The notes: generated from the sequence alone by a model not told the origin. Positions 11,463-23,205 are shown, counted from the stretch's first letter. The stretch is 64,000 nucleotides of DNA from Branchiostoma lanceolatum (GCF_035083965.1 NC_089727.1:5089501-5153500), one strand, 5' to 3'. A program made the numbers and translations.

Positions 11463-11682
11463 ATCTAAAGCCCCTATCTCACCGAGCGATTTGATAGAGT
11501 GCTCAAATTTCATCGATAAAAAACGAATCTTTAGTCTTTGTGTGGTTTGTTGTCTGTTTAGCGATACTTGTACGTTTTGCATGATATTCCCAGTTATAAA
11601 GTCAAGGGTAACATAGAGATCCAGTTTAGGACGCAGTAACGCCGCCAACATGCCGCGGGCCCAGTGAGAGGGGGCTTTAGAT
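11463..11682. mobile_element. MITE with ATCTAAAGCCCC ends, second copy
   Basis: The ends ATCTAAAGCCCC and GGGGCTTTAGAT are inverted repeats. The body matches 5755-5980 (GCGATTTGAxAGAGxGCTCAA, ATAAAGTCAAGGGTA), but the left arm lacks about 35 bp. Confidence 0.75.
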
Positions 11683-13019
11683 ACCATTAGCTAGATCCTG
11701 TCCCATGAAGCCATCATCATGAGCAGTTTTGATATCGGTGAAAACCTCGAACGCCGTGGGTTTCCTGTCTCTCTGACTCTGCACAATATACATTGAGTTA
11801 TACAGTACACACGGAATTCTACAAGGAGAAAAAAAATGTAACATTCCTGTCGTTTTTGTTGTCCAGTGCTCCTTGTCTCAGGTGACAACTGATAAAGTCG
11901 TTATCCAGTCGTGACGTGTTAAGTGTCGCATTAGGACACGGGCGTGTCTTCGTATCCAAAACATCATCGTTATTTCGTCTTCTCTGTCTCTTACCGTGTG
12001 TATCAACAAGTGTCTATTGTCACTACGGTAAATTCTAAGTCAAACCTACTAGTACTCAAGAACACCACACCGGTGTACCAACGGTTGTCTAATGGCACTA
12101 CGCGGTAGATTCCATATTAGGTCAAACTTGCCCCAGAAGACCACTAAGGGGGGGGGGGGGGTAATAAAATCCGGTCTATGTGGAAAGGTGGTCGCCAGAG
12201 TCTATAGACAGGATTCCTAATGCTTGACTATCTGTAGTACTTTTTTTAATGTATTGTTTCATGTTACAATTAGCCCTCGGGCAAGAACTTGCAAATAAAA
12301 CTCGTTAATGTTTGGGTAAAATATAAGGGACGTCATTGAAAATACATTATGATTATGGTGGAGGCACTCACTTGTATAGGTTTGACTGAGCTTTGTACTT
12401 ATCGTGTAGTGCATTTTAAGCCCAATTAAACCTTCAGAATGTGTGGTATTATAATGTATTGTTTTGGGAGGCTGACTTATATCTCTGCAGGGGTTGAACT
12501 ATGACAGTTCACAGTTGATTAATGAAGCAGAGTCAGTGGGGTTCGGTGCGGCTGCCATCCCGCATTAACCCAGGCGGCGTCAAAGCCGCAGTAATTGGTA
12601 GTACAGCCATGAGACTGTGGGTTTTTTGAATATTCTCACACAGCGACGTACCAAGGGGGTTAAACCTTTAACCTCAGTCGCTGGACACACACGATCATAG
12701 TGGGTCAATCAAGGTGACGAGGGTGCTTCGGCCTCCTCAAACAAAGACTACTCCGTTTGTTCCAGTTGTAGATTATGATTGGCTGCGACTGATACCCTGT
12801 ACCCCAGTGGTGTCTTATTTAAAAATTACAAATTTGTTGTCCTCTTCTCCGTATAAAATTAAACAAGGGCATTGTATGTCCCTGGGCGGCATATGTACAT
12901 GTGCTAACTTATAGTCTACACTATGCCACCGTTTACGAGAAGTATAGAATAAAACTTAATATCCTAATTACTAATACAATAAGGGCTAGCATACATTTTT
13001 GCTATAGTGTTATAATCAA
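11683..13019. other. Intergenic, no gene recognised
   Basis: Contains a poly-G run at about 12149-12161. Otherwise I see only short frames without motifs. Confidence 0.4.
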
Positions 13020-13300
13020 GTGGGACTAATCATTGCTTTCGGTACTTTTTTCTAATGATAAAGCAGTCGTTTGAATATTTACCTATTTTTGAATTGTGGG
13101 GATTGTTGCATTTAAATATATACTCAAAACAGTCTGTAACATCGAGACTCTTAAAACTTGTTGTACTTGTTTCGAGAAATGTGAATAGCTTATGACGTAA
13201 AACATCATATCTAGAGTATTCCATTACAAAGTGAAATTCATCTTCAATTTTCATTGGACAATATGTGTGACTGGTCTCCGCTGAGATGAAATCATAATCG
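13020..13300 (-). mobile_element. LINE C-terminal fragment
   Basis: On the minus strand the frame reads YCPMKIEDEFHFVMEYSRYD and then LRHKLF. This resembles the zinc-finger-like C-terminus of non-LTR retrotransposon ORF2 (C..C..EDExHFxxxC..Y..LR). The second-half cysteine is Tyr here and the frame has no reverse transcriptase left, so it is a dead fragment. Confidence 0.5.
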
Positions 13301-13857
13301 TGTTAAATATCTTTCGTTTAAAGGGTAATTACAAATCGTCATCGTAATAATTTTATTTCGTGGTTCTATGCCGACTTTTGGACCCAAGCCAACGGCTCCT
13401 GTCCTACCCTAAAGAGCTGTTCTCGATTCCAGTTTTCATGGTTCTACGTCGGGCATCTACATATGTTCTAAGAAAGGGGAAACTTTGGGATGAGATAATT
13501 ATGTATAACATGTTTGTAGATGCAAGTGGAAAAAAAGTATGGTGTTTCATTGTGATTTTTCTGTTATATTTGAGTTGCCTGTTATTAGAACATAACGTTT
13601 CGGCGCAGGAACAACATCTAAATACCGCTGCTCATACGGAATTTTGTACGTAACGTTACATGGTATTTTGTTTTATGTTGGCAATTAGTGGGATGATGTA
13701 CTTTTAATTGGGATTTTATGGCCATGTACACATGTATGTATGATGAGTGCTCATTTTTTGTGGGGGTTTCCGTCCTTGCCCTCAGTGTGTGTGACAGCAA
13801 ATAAGTTATGGCGGTGTTCAGTAAACCATTTTACAACTTTGACAAACTGTAGCGTAC

Positions 13858-14179
13858 GCCCAAAATAATTACTCAAGCAACTGGATAAAATTTTGAAACA
13901 GTCAGACGTTTCAGACAGCATCCGCTATCTTTCGTCAGTGACTAAGGATAGGACTGGAAATCCCGATTTTATACCAAAACTCTGCATTGTCTTAACCTCA
14001 TCAACATATCTATCTAGAGTTTTGGTATGAAATCTGGGTTTCCAGTCCTATCGTTAGTAACTGACGAAAGACAGCGGATGCTGTCTGAAACGTCTGACTG
14101 TTTCAAAATTTTATCCAGTTGCTTGAGTAACTGTTTTTTGGCGTATCTTACTACCTGGATGCCTAACCTTCATCAACGT
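13858..14179. mobile_element. Long fold-back element with 14-bp target-site duplication
   Basis: Both arms carry ATTACTCAAGCAACTGGATA-type ends, TCAGACGTTTCAGACAGCAT and a GTCAGT/ACTGAC inner stem, pairing over about 150 bp each. The flanks AAACTGTAGCGTAC (13844-13857) and AAACAGTAGCGTAC (14180-14193) differ at one base. This is the most complete member of the 6563 family. Confidence 0.85.
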
Positions 14180-14193
14180 AAACAGTAGCGTAC

Positions 14194-16021
14194 CTTTGCA
14201 CACACAAAGCTGGTTTACGTATTCTAACAGAATGTAGCCGACCCTTGTACGTCTTCTCAAGTTTTGCCCGTTTGCCATTATATTGCATGGAAGCCCAAAA
14301 CAATAAATTTTAGTACCTGACATATTTATTCAGTGAAACGGACTGGTAATACAAAACTCCTACAGTTCGCCAGCCTCTTAATTTGATATCTCCACACGTG
14401 ACTGGTCACATAGTAAATATACGTATATCATGTTGAGCTGACAAAGCCTAAGCAATGTTAAACGTTAACGTTGGAATGGATTCCTTACAAAATCAACTAA
14501 GCGCCAATTAGAAACGATTTCAAAGAAGATGGTAAAATTCAAGTACGAAGGCTCTGAAGTAGATTAGGAACATGCTTAGAGGGATCTACAATGCCCATAC
14601 GTCCTATAACATGCCGCTGCCGGCGTCGTATAGCTCGGGAATAGTATCATCTACAACTAGTAATACAACGATTTACTGTACCTGGTATGAAAAAGAAACG
14701 CGTCAAATTTGGACTCATTAGATATCATTGAAAGCCTGGGCCGCTGTCTTTAAAAGAAACGCCGAATAGATGATAACGTAAGAAGTTAATTTATTGTCGT
14801 GTTTGCTCTGTTGGATATTTCACACTCTATCAACTGATGAGAACGATAAATAGTCGCACGTGCTTTACCCCCCGCTCGGCTGATAACTGAACAACTCGTG
14901 TTGAAGTAATGTACGGAGGTCAGCCGTCGGCGCCGCTTTGGGCGACAAGCATGCCGGTGAAAGGATTTATCTGTTTTGATCGAACAGATCTAAGCAGAAT
15001 GACAGCAAGACTTTACCTACTGTCAACTACGTGTTTCCTACCGTTGCCTTAAACGTTACTGAATAGCCAGAACACGTTTCTGCCATTTAGGACCATTTAG
15101 CACTGTCGAATGATCATACTAATGATAACTGGTGGGGTAGAAAAACACAGAATGTCCAAACGTATGCCTAAGGGTTGTCGCTGATTGTGATCAGCAGCGA
15201 GTTCTGCTGTATGGTCATCAACTCTATTTTCTATAGTACTGAGCTCTGTCTTCCTCCGGAGTTCTTAGAAGAAGAAAAGGTCCCTTTATGTGAGAGATTT
15301 AAGGCTCGTTCTTGTTCTCACGTTAAGGCGTAAGTCTGGTTGGGTGGTCTTGTTTACAAGGGGATTGGAGAGACACAAGGAAAGGAGTTAAAGGTGATTT
15401 AACACGTCAGCCCAGAGCAGAATATACTAAGCATGAAGTACTGCGCTCAGGAGCTCTATATTCTGATATTTTACAAGAAAGTGACGTTGAAATCTTTTTC
15501 TAGATGTAACAATACGTCTTTTGTTTTGTTATGAGGTATGAAAGTAGTCAACACAAGTATCTATGGTGATATAGGTGCACCACAATACACTAATTTGTCA
15601 TTAGAGCAGTTTGAGTTAAATGAAATAGAATGAACAGGTAGGTCTTGGACGAAGAAACCCATTTGGGATACAACAGACGGAAAACGATGACTAGCTATGT
15701 AAATATGTCGACCAAGAAAAACTGAAAGTCGACAGATAAAGATTCCTTTGAAGTATTATTTTTTCTTCTCCGTACCATAGGTGCAAGGCTACCGTCTTAT
15801 CTGAGCCACTTTAGTCGGAAAGAAGCAGAAAATCTCGTCGCTTAAGGGCACAGTTTAGCAGGAGGCAGTGTTTGTATTGTCCACTGTGCATCGGTGTGAA
15901 ATCATCAGATACACGGGGTTTTTAGCTGGCTAGGGAGCAACGAGGCGCGCTATGATCAACAAACCCGGCAGTGATCCTTTCTAGCCGGCACCCCTGGTAC
16001 CGACTGGTCCTCATCTGATAA
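14194..16021. other. Intergenic, no gene recognised
   Basis: No frame longer than about 70 codons with any recognisable motif and no clear repeat pairs. I see nothing I can annotate. Confidence 0.45.
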
Positions 16022-16257
16022 AGGGCCCTGTCACACTTGTGCGTATATTCAAGTGCGCGTGAGTTCCGCATTAACATTTTTTTTGGTTTAAGTAAGGTCT
16101 GCGGGGAAAAGTTGTTTTCTACTTTGACTCACCGTTGTGCAGCCTAGCGATCGAACCTAAGAAATCACTTATTCGGCTGCAAACTTAATCTAAACCAACA
16201 ACATGTTAATACGCAACTCATGCGGACTTGTATATACGCACAAGTGTGACAGGGGCT
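16022..16257. mobile_element. MITE with CCTGTCACACTTGTGCG ends, copy 2
   Basis: Same family as 268-463 but longer. Its right arm is nearly the complement of the left arm of copy 1. TAA follows both outer ends, suggesting a 3-bp target duplication. Confidence 0.8.
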
Positions 16258-16777
16258 AAAAGAAGCTTTCTTCTCAATCTCGAGATCCAGCCCTGTTGTG
16301 AACAGGCGACATCATCGTTGAAAAATGTATCTATATGTGCATGGAATGTCTTACTATTAACTCTAGTGTTGAATGAAAATTTTCCTGTATGGCAACTTAC
16401 ACAATATGCTGCCTGGCAGTCTCCAAAAAGTCCCCTGTTGATAGGGTTGGCTATGTATATGGAGGTATTTCCGGAAACCGTGGATTGATGGTTATGTATT
16501 TCACAATCGCGGACTTTAGCAAAGTAACTAGCATATAGCCGTGGATTTTGGTACTAAAAATGATTATTTCTACCCAAACCCAGTCCCTAACCCGCATTCA
16601 TAGTCGCGTAGCCGGCCGTGGAACACATCACGTACACGTCAAGTCCACGGCCACAGAAAATATAAGTTCATCGCCAGAAGTAATGACTTTCCCGGACGTG
16701 GAACTCATCAATATAACGTTATACCTGCTATTTGTGGAAACAGTTACGCATTTTTATTATCTCTTTGCTGCGCACTC
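16258..16777. other. Intergenic, no gene recognised
   Basis: Open frames here run into the MITE on one side and lack motifs; I treat them as chance. Confidence 0.4.
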
Positions 16778-16878
16778 TAGCCTGGGTGCCATCCGATTAC
16801 TACCGGGACTCCCACACCATTTTTTCAGGGTTGCAAGAGTAGGAGCCCCGGTAGTACAATCGGATGGCACCCAGGCTA
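16778..16878. mobile_element. Small palindromic MITE
   Basis: TAGCCTGGGTGCCATCCGAT at the left and its complement at the right pair, and the arms continue through TACTACCGGG(A/G)CTCC. The total is 101 bp. A clean target duplication is not visible. Confidence 0.75.
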
Positions 16879-16920
16879 TCTGCACTTCACTGAAGACGAT
16901 GTTTTGTGTACTCCTTACAG

Positions 16921-17161
16921 CAGTCTGCGGCCGGCGTGGCTTGACTCCGTGCGACCAGACGGGTCCCTGTTCTACCTGGAGCCGTACCGAGACGGCGGAA
17001 ACACCGGTCTACCCTCGCTCGTCAGAACAGAGCGGCGAAGGGTCCGTTTCTCTAGTACCTTACCGAACCACAAGGACACAAGAGACAGAGACTGTGGCAG
17101 AACGAAGTTGAGGTGGTGGTCATTTCATCATCGTATTAGAGAGAGGAAGACCCAGGTCTAA
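16921..17161 (+). pseudogene. Second Inturned-like N-terminal exon, apparently orphaned
   Basis: After the acceptor TCCTTACAG (ending 16920) the frame reads RPAWLDSVRPDGSLFYLEP, the conserved N-terminal motif of Inturned, followed by a VRFSS stretch also seen in the family and a basic region. The frame ends at TAA 17159-17161. A donor-like CCCAG|GTCTAA at 17155/17156 is weak. No PDZ exon follows before the dehydrogenase cluster. The motif is closer to the family than the copy at 4779 (WLDSV rather than WTKHV). It could be a gene fragment, or an internal exon of a transcript starting at 10768. Confidence 0.55.
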
Positions 17162-17850
17162 CTGCGTGTGGGGAGGGGAGTTTTTATGGTCTCACGGAAG
17201 GCAGTAGGAAATGTTGCTACTCTATATTGTTCATGAGTACGCAAATGTTATATGTTCCAGGTGCTCAAATGATATGAATCATTTTCTGTACATTTCTGCG
17301 TATCATATCCCAATTGTAACGTGTTTCAGGTGCCCAGTCGCGTTCTGTACATTTCTGTATTAAATGAGTTGGTTGCAATGGTCCAATTGTAGCTTCAAAA
17401 CGGGACTGATTTTCCAAAACAATACTGCTATCATATGACAATATATCAGCAATTTCACTTGGCGTCACAATCAGGCACAATATTCCGAAACAGCACTAGG
17501 ACTGGTTTGGTACTTTACATTAGTTGTTTACCACGGGTTCATTGCCTAAAATATTTATTCAGGGACAATAGTGTATAATTGCAATTGCTTATTGGGGTAT
17601 TACATTGTATGTTGATAGTCAAGACTTAAGAGCCGTCCGGGGTTGGAATTTGATTTCACTATATGGTAATTTTTTGCATAAATCAATCTGGAAAATAAAT
17701 TGTGAGAAGGTTTAAGTATGTAAATTGTGAAATGAAAACAGCAATGTTTGCAAAATATTTTACGTTTTAGTAAAGCCTACAGAGGTTACTAGGTAACGCT
17801 GCAAAGAACGAAATAAACTCGCACGTTTACAAACCGGTGCGTGAATGGCA
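17162..17850. other. Spacer before the dehydrogenase cluster
   Basis: AT-rich. A minus-strand frame at 17265-17480 has no recognised motif. The 3' part should contain the downstream region of gene A, but no canonical minus-strand AATAAA is seen close to its stop. Confidence 0.4.
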
Positions 17851-20550
17851 TTACATAGCTAAAGCGTCTTGGACCAAGTAATCCTCTAAGAAAGCCGGTA
17901 GACGTCTGATGTTAGAGATGGGCCAGGACTGGTAGAAGGGATAGTAGATCTCCCTGGCACGGGTCGCCCCTCCTCGGATGACGGCCTGTGCTGTCTGATC
18001 TACCGGAGCCGCATAAGCCAACCAGTCCTCCCCTCCTGGTATCTTCTGTAATAGACCAGAAAAAAAATCCCCAAGTTGGTGACAGGGCATTCTCCAAACA
18101 GATATACAGGTTCAGATTGTTTTCTATGTTTTTTTCTGCGTTTTTTAATGCTTATTTCTACAGGTACAGCCGAGCATTTGCTATGGGCTCTTTCACGCTT
18201 TCAGATGTAAAAGACAAATCCACGAGTACCGAAATGTTCCAAAGGCTACCATAAGACGTACAAAATAATCAGAGCCATACATCTACGTGGAGGTAAAAGT
18301 ATGTCCAACAATAGCTATATACCACCCACAAATCATGACTATAGCTTGTCCAGAACACTGAAAATAAAAACCTGAAATTCTGCTGCAGTATCAAGAAAAG
18401 TCGCAAGGGGACAAAATAATTTGTTGGTCCCTACCTTAAACATTTCCACCGCCGACTCTGTGCGAACCATGCCCAGGACGGCTAGCGTGACCGACACGTT
18501 ACGGTCAGCTTTCTGTAGTTCCGCCCGGAGGCAGCTGAAAAACCCGTCCTGCGCAAACTGCACCGCGTTGGCAGCAGAATAGGACATAGTCGGGATCTTC
18601 CCTGTGGAAAATAAAGCACAAAATGAGGTAACAAAATCATCCACATTGACAAGGTTTATATATCTACATCATGTTTTATCTCATACCTAATATTAGCTTA
18701 AGTCGTTTCACCTATAAATCATAGATACATAGACAGAGCATAGCACAGTTTTCTTATTATACTCTAGGTATAGTTAGCTCCAGTAGGTCGTGATGGTCGG
18801 GAAATGCACTTTACAAGACGTTCCTAGATCCTCACCCCACCGAGGTGTAAGAATGGGTATCTGACTTTGGTTGGGGCCTTGGGAGGTAAAAGACGGTAAC
18901 TGGGGAGAGGGTTGGGCACAGTGACACAGTGGATAACAACCCACGGCCCGTAGGTCATCGTGATCATTCAATAAACTTTTTTGTCATTGTCATCGACATA
19001 ATTACAGAGTGAAACTTTCAATAAGTTACCTAAATTCCATATTTCTACATCTTCTATTGACAAGCAGTAACGAATCACATGTCAGTCCATATGCAGTGTT
19101 TACGTATGTTTTTCACAAGGAACGTTTAGCAAAAAAGGTGCATACAAAACATCGCTATAATATTACCTGCATATGACGACATGACTATGATGTGCCCACC
19201 ACCCTCCTTCAGCAGAGGCAGGGCCAGGGAGGCCAGCCGGACGTAACTGATCAGGTTGATGTTTAAGAAGTCCACGAAAAAGTCCATATTCGGGTTGTCT
19301 TCCCAAAACTTCAATTCTTCTAACCATTTGCTGAGGGGCCCAAAACTTGAACCGACGTGATTAAGGACTAAATAGTCCAACCGCCCTGCAGAACGAAAGA
19401 GAACAGAGTCGACAGACATTCATATGCTGTTTTAACGGTAATATAATCATTTTCAGACATTTTGTTGTTTTAAGTTTCGTTGAATTGCACAATTTAAAGC
19501 ACATCTTCCCTCGCAAGCCTGGCTTTGGCTTTATTTTGTGTCCTAACCGAACTTTTCCTTGGCTGTTTGAATGGTTCTCTCACAGTCCTCCGCCTTCCCC
19601 ATGTCCCCGGCCACGTAGTGCGCCTCCTGGGCACCCAGAGACTTCGCCTTGGCAACAACCTAAAATATAGCGAGTGGAACAGGTAAATAGAAAATGTATT
19701 TTTTTACTAACTTACAAAATCATCTATATACATTGCATGTTGTATCAAGTGTCATGTTTAGAAAGCAAGAAAGTAAACGTCACCTCCTTCAGTCGGTTCT
19801 CCCTCCTGGCTGTGATGAGGATCTTTGCTCCCAGCCGGGCGTACTGGTACGCCATCTCTTCACCGATACCGGTACTGCAGCCAGTAATGACGACTGAGAC
19901 TCCTCTGATAGATTCTTAAAGAACGACGAAAGTTGATGCTTACAAGACACCGATAAGATGTGAGCAACAGACAAGGTGCGTCTAGACGCGTCTTTTTCGA
20001 AAAAGAAAGGCTGCAACGTTCCGTACAATTTCATATGGCCACAAGTGCAATGCCTACTGTTGGATTATCCTGGGAATGACACAACCCGGAAGTGACTTAT
20101 ATTGTTACCATTCGTATCGAGTATGGGTGTGTGCACAGTTTAAGATTTTCCACAACTTTCTTACTTGTTCACTTCAGTTCTGCAGGTTCTGATATTGACC
20201 CCTGACCCTTTCCTACTGACCCCATGTCAGTGTCCTCGTCATGGTGGAAGGTTTCCGGGTCACATATTGACTCTCATGTGTGGCACTGAGTTGTGGTGTA
20301 CAGACTACGTAAATAGCCCTTGTACATCTATGTCAGAATTTCCGAGGAATGCATACAAAAGCAATGCATGCGCGAATCATAATTTGCCCCCCTCCCATAC
20401 TCGGGCCGACTTCGGTACGCGGTTTGCCCTGTTCAACCCCCGGAACCATTGACCCAACATACCTGGATCGAAGCCGTCATAGCTCCAGTACACACCGAGG
20501 CCTACTGCACCCAACAGCACACCTAGACTGATCCAAACTAGCCGCGACAT
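17851..20550 (-). CDS. HSD11B1L: HSD11B1-like short-chain dehydrogenase A, 303 aa, six exons
   Basis: Exons in transcript order are 20463-20550, 19784-19914, 19548-19659, 19167-19385, 18435-18601 and 17851-18045. All are AG/GT with consistent phases. The first exon gives an N-terminal membrane anchor (MSRLVWISLGVLLGAVGLGV). Then come the cofactor motif TGCSTGIG, the NHVGSS variant of NNAG, the tetrad Asn in NINLISY and catalytic Ser in VMSSYAG. At the Tyr/Lys site it reads SYSAANAVQFAQDGF: aligning with human HSD11B1 (Y183, K187), the Tyr position is Ala194 and the Lys is Gln198. It is therefore predicted to lack oxidoreductase activity despite an intact frame. Family members sit in the ER membrane and interconvert keto and hydroxy steroids with NADP(H). 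The start is chosen by homology with genes C-F. Its upstream region is split by a LINE and a MITE. Confidence 0.85.
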
Positions 20551-20633
20551 GGTGTTCTATCGCACCTAACGTAACACACAGTAGTTACCGAACTTCACCC
20601 AGCTACTGGTCATGACCGATCTATAAAAGCATG
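20551..20633 (-). promoter_or_regulatory. Core promoter and 5' leader of gene A
   Basis: Reading on the minus strand, TTTTATAGATCGGTCATGAC and CAGTAGC are followed by TGAAGTTCGGTAACTA and GCGATAGAACACC before the ATG. The same order (GGTCGGTCAAGACCAGTAGC, then a GTAACTA block, then ATG) is found upstream of E and both first exons of F. Conservation among otherwise diverged copies supports a promoter role. Confidence 0.55.
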
Positions 20634-20759
20634 TGCTGTGTCAAAGGTGAAGGCCCCCGAGACGTAAACAAAACCCGTCGGAGCGTTGTTATGCAAATCA
20701 AGACAATGTCGAGGCGAGCACTGTTTACGAGCCGGGGGCCTTCACCCTTTACACTACAC
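20634..20759. mobile_element. MITE in the gene A promoter
   Basis: TGTGTCAAAGGTGAAGGCCC and its near-complement at the right pair over about 35 bp; CATG tetramers lie at both outer ends. It separates the gene A core promoter from the rest of the module shared with E and F. Confidence 0.75.
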
Positions 20760-20942
20760 ATGCGTAGTAGCAACCGTGAACTAGCTTATTTTGTCGTTAG
20801 GGAAAAAAAGGGGAATCAATACAGAAAGAAACAACTTTTGATAAAGCTAAGTTCAGCATGTAAAGTTGGCTGTGAATCAACAATCAGATGGACAGAGTTT
20901 GTTTATTCGTTATAGATATGTATTCATGGCCCCAAAAAGTTT

Positions 20943-22972
20943 GTTTGTTTTTTTTGTTGTTTTTTTTACAATTTTTACTACACATTCTTTTTTTTTATTT
21001 TTTATTTTTTATTCAAAGAACATAACAAGATACAATAAGAGAACCATCCAACAATAAGTGCTCATATACAAATAATAAGAAATCAGGTATAATAATAGTA
21101 ACCGAAATTCGGTAATGATCACATAATTCATCGAACAGAGATGAATAATGTAATGTAACTAAAGATTAAGGGATTTCTTGCATGACAAAAATAACAACAG
21201 AAGTTTCGATGAAACAAGAAATGAATCATATGAATCACATATTCAGCTGCATAACGTGCCCCATTTCCCCAGGTGCTTGTCCAATTTGTCTTTCTTCAGG
21301 GCTATATAATACTCTACCTTGTAAAAAAAATGAACGTAGTTGAGAAAAGACTCAAAATTCAAAGTACTTGATTTTCTACATCTATATATATAAACCTTAG
21401 CTAGTAATGTTATTAAATTTTCAATGGGGGGAGTTCCAGAGTACAAATTACCAAAGATAACATTGAATCCATTTAACAGTAAATATCTAGCTGTTCTATG
21501 GTAATACCAGGTTTTGACTTTGTTCCAAAAGAGGGTTAAGTTCGGACATTCCCAAAAGACATGTATGTATGATTCATCCTCATCATGACAGAATGAGCAC
21601 AGTGGGGTATCTATACATTTCCAAATATACAACAGCTTATTTGTAGGTAAGAACTTATGCAGAATCTTATATTGGAAAAATCTAGTTGATGAGTCAATAG
21701 TACATAACATCAAAGAGGTGTATACTTGTTTCCAGGGGATGGGGGTGTCAAAGAGGTACAGCCATGATAATTGCACCTTGTGAGAAGTATCAATAAGATT
21801 GTTACATATCAAAAAGAATCTATACATACTCTTATTAATTTTTATCTGTTTTAACCATCTATTGTTCTGTGTTGCAGGGATACATACTTGGCCTGGAGAA
21901 GTATCACATAAAACTGATTTCCATATGTTGGGAATGGCAGAGACTAATTGATTATATTTAAAGTAATTACAAATTGTTCCATATTTTGCACAGAATTCAT
22001 CATAAGACATAATACTGCCATCAATATTCATGATATCATTTATAAAAACAATTTTTCGATTGATAAAGGCATTAAATATGACCGGTAAGCCTTCAATAAG
22101 AATATTTCCATTCATAAATAATAATTGTTGTTTGATCTCATCAGGGGTTGTGGGGATTTTATACTGATATATGTACCATGCCAATAAGACTTCACTTAAA
22201 AACAAACTTATTCTAAGATGCTGTATAGACTCTAGCTGAAAGAAAGGAAAAAAAATTGATTGAAAAGCCGGGTGCATTTTTAACAGCCATGTACTAAACC
22301 AATGTTGATTAAAGTATAATTTGGGGACCCACGAAGCTTTTATTGTGAGTGCAAAGGCATACAGGTTTTTAAGATTTAGACCACCATTGTCAATGGAATT
22401 ATAAATTGTTTTTCTACCAACTCTTTCAGGTCCTCCATTCCAGATGAAAGAGAAAATTTTCCGCTCATACTGTATAAATAACTGTTTGTCTGGCAATGGA
22501 AGCACCTGAAAGAGGTGGGTGAACTGAGGAACAATTAAAGAATTAATAATAGCTATTTTACCAAATAAAGATAATTTTTTCCCTTTCCAGGGACATAAAA
22601 TTCTATCTAATCTATTTAAGACAGGTTCAAAATTATCAACAATAATATTCTCTATATTCTCAGGTATATGAATACCTAATAATTTGACATTACCATTCAC
22701 CCATTGAAAAGGGAGATGGGTAGGCAATTTGAAATTGCTGTTTTTTAGGGATCCAATTCTAAGAATTTTGCACTTTTCAACATTTAAGGAAAGGCCCGAT
22801 ATTTGAGAAAATTTTTCTAAATCTTGGAGAAGCGCATAAAAAGAGGCTAAATTAGGAGCAAAAGGGAAATTGGAGTCGTCTGCATACTGTGAAATTTTGG
22901 TGCATCTCCCCTTCACAGATAAGCCAGACAAGTTTTCATTATGGCGAATCTTAATGGCTAAAACTTCAATAG
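20943..22972 (-). mobile_element. 5'-truncated L1/Tx1-like LINE with 18-bp target-site duplication
   Basis: An 18-bp perfect direct repeat CATGGCCCCAAAAAGTTT (20925-20942 and 22973-22990) bounds the insertion. The minus-strand reading frame is open for about 570 codons up to the truncation. It contains the reverse-transcriptase active site QYADD, typical L1-like stretches (GLSLNVEKCKIL; PWKGKKLSLFGKI; FSFIWNGG) and a CCHC-type C-terminal motif (CSFCHDEDESYIHVFWEC). Endonuclease and the N-terminal half of the reverse transcriptase are missing. The T-rich 20945-21012 is the poly(A)-side end. The open frame and perfect duplication indicate a recent insertion. Confidence 0.92.
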
Positions 22973-22990
22973 CATGGCCCCAAAAAGTTT

Positions 22991-23110
22991 AATGATCCAG
23001 TCGGTACAGGTGTGCATTACAAATGTACGTGTACTACAAGGTGACCTTGGGCAGGTAAGAATAACAACACCAGTGATCACCTGTCCATTCGTAGTCGTTC
23101 AAATGTAATT
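22991..23110 (-). promoter_or_regulatory. Distal half of gene A promoter module, displaced by the LINE
   Basis: On the minus strand this reads GAATGGACAGGTGATCAC, GTTATTCTTACC, CAAGGTCACCTTGTAGTACA and TAATGCACACCTGT. It matches the blocks upstream of E (35515-35600) and F (39885-39960, 40553-40625). Removing the LINE rejoins it to 20761-20942, which carries the next blocks of the same module. Confidence 0.7.
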
Positions 23111-23205
23111 ATAGTAACACTGGTAATTAACATATTATAATGGTAATTTGTCCATAAATCAATGTGGAAAATAACGTATGAGAAGGTTTAAGTATGTAAA
23201 ATGAA

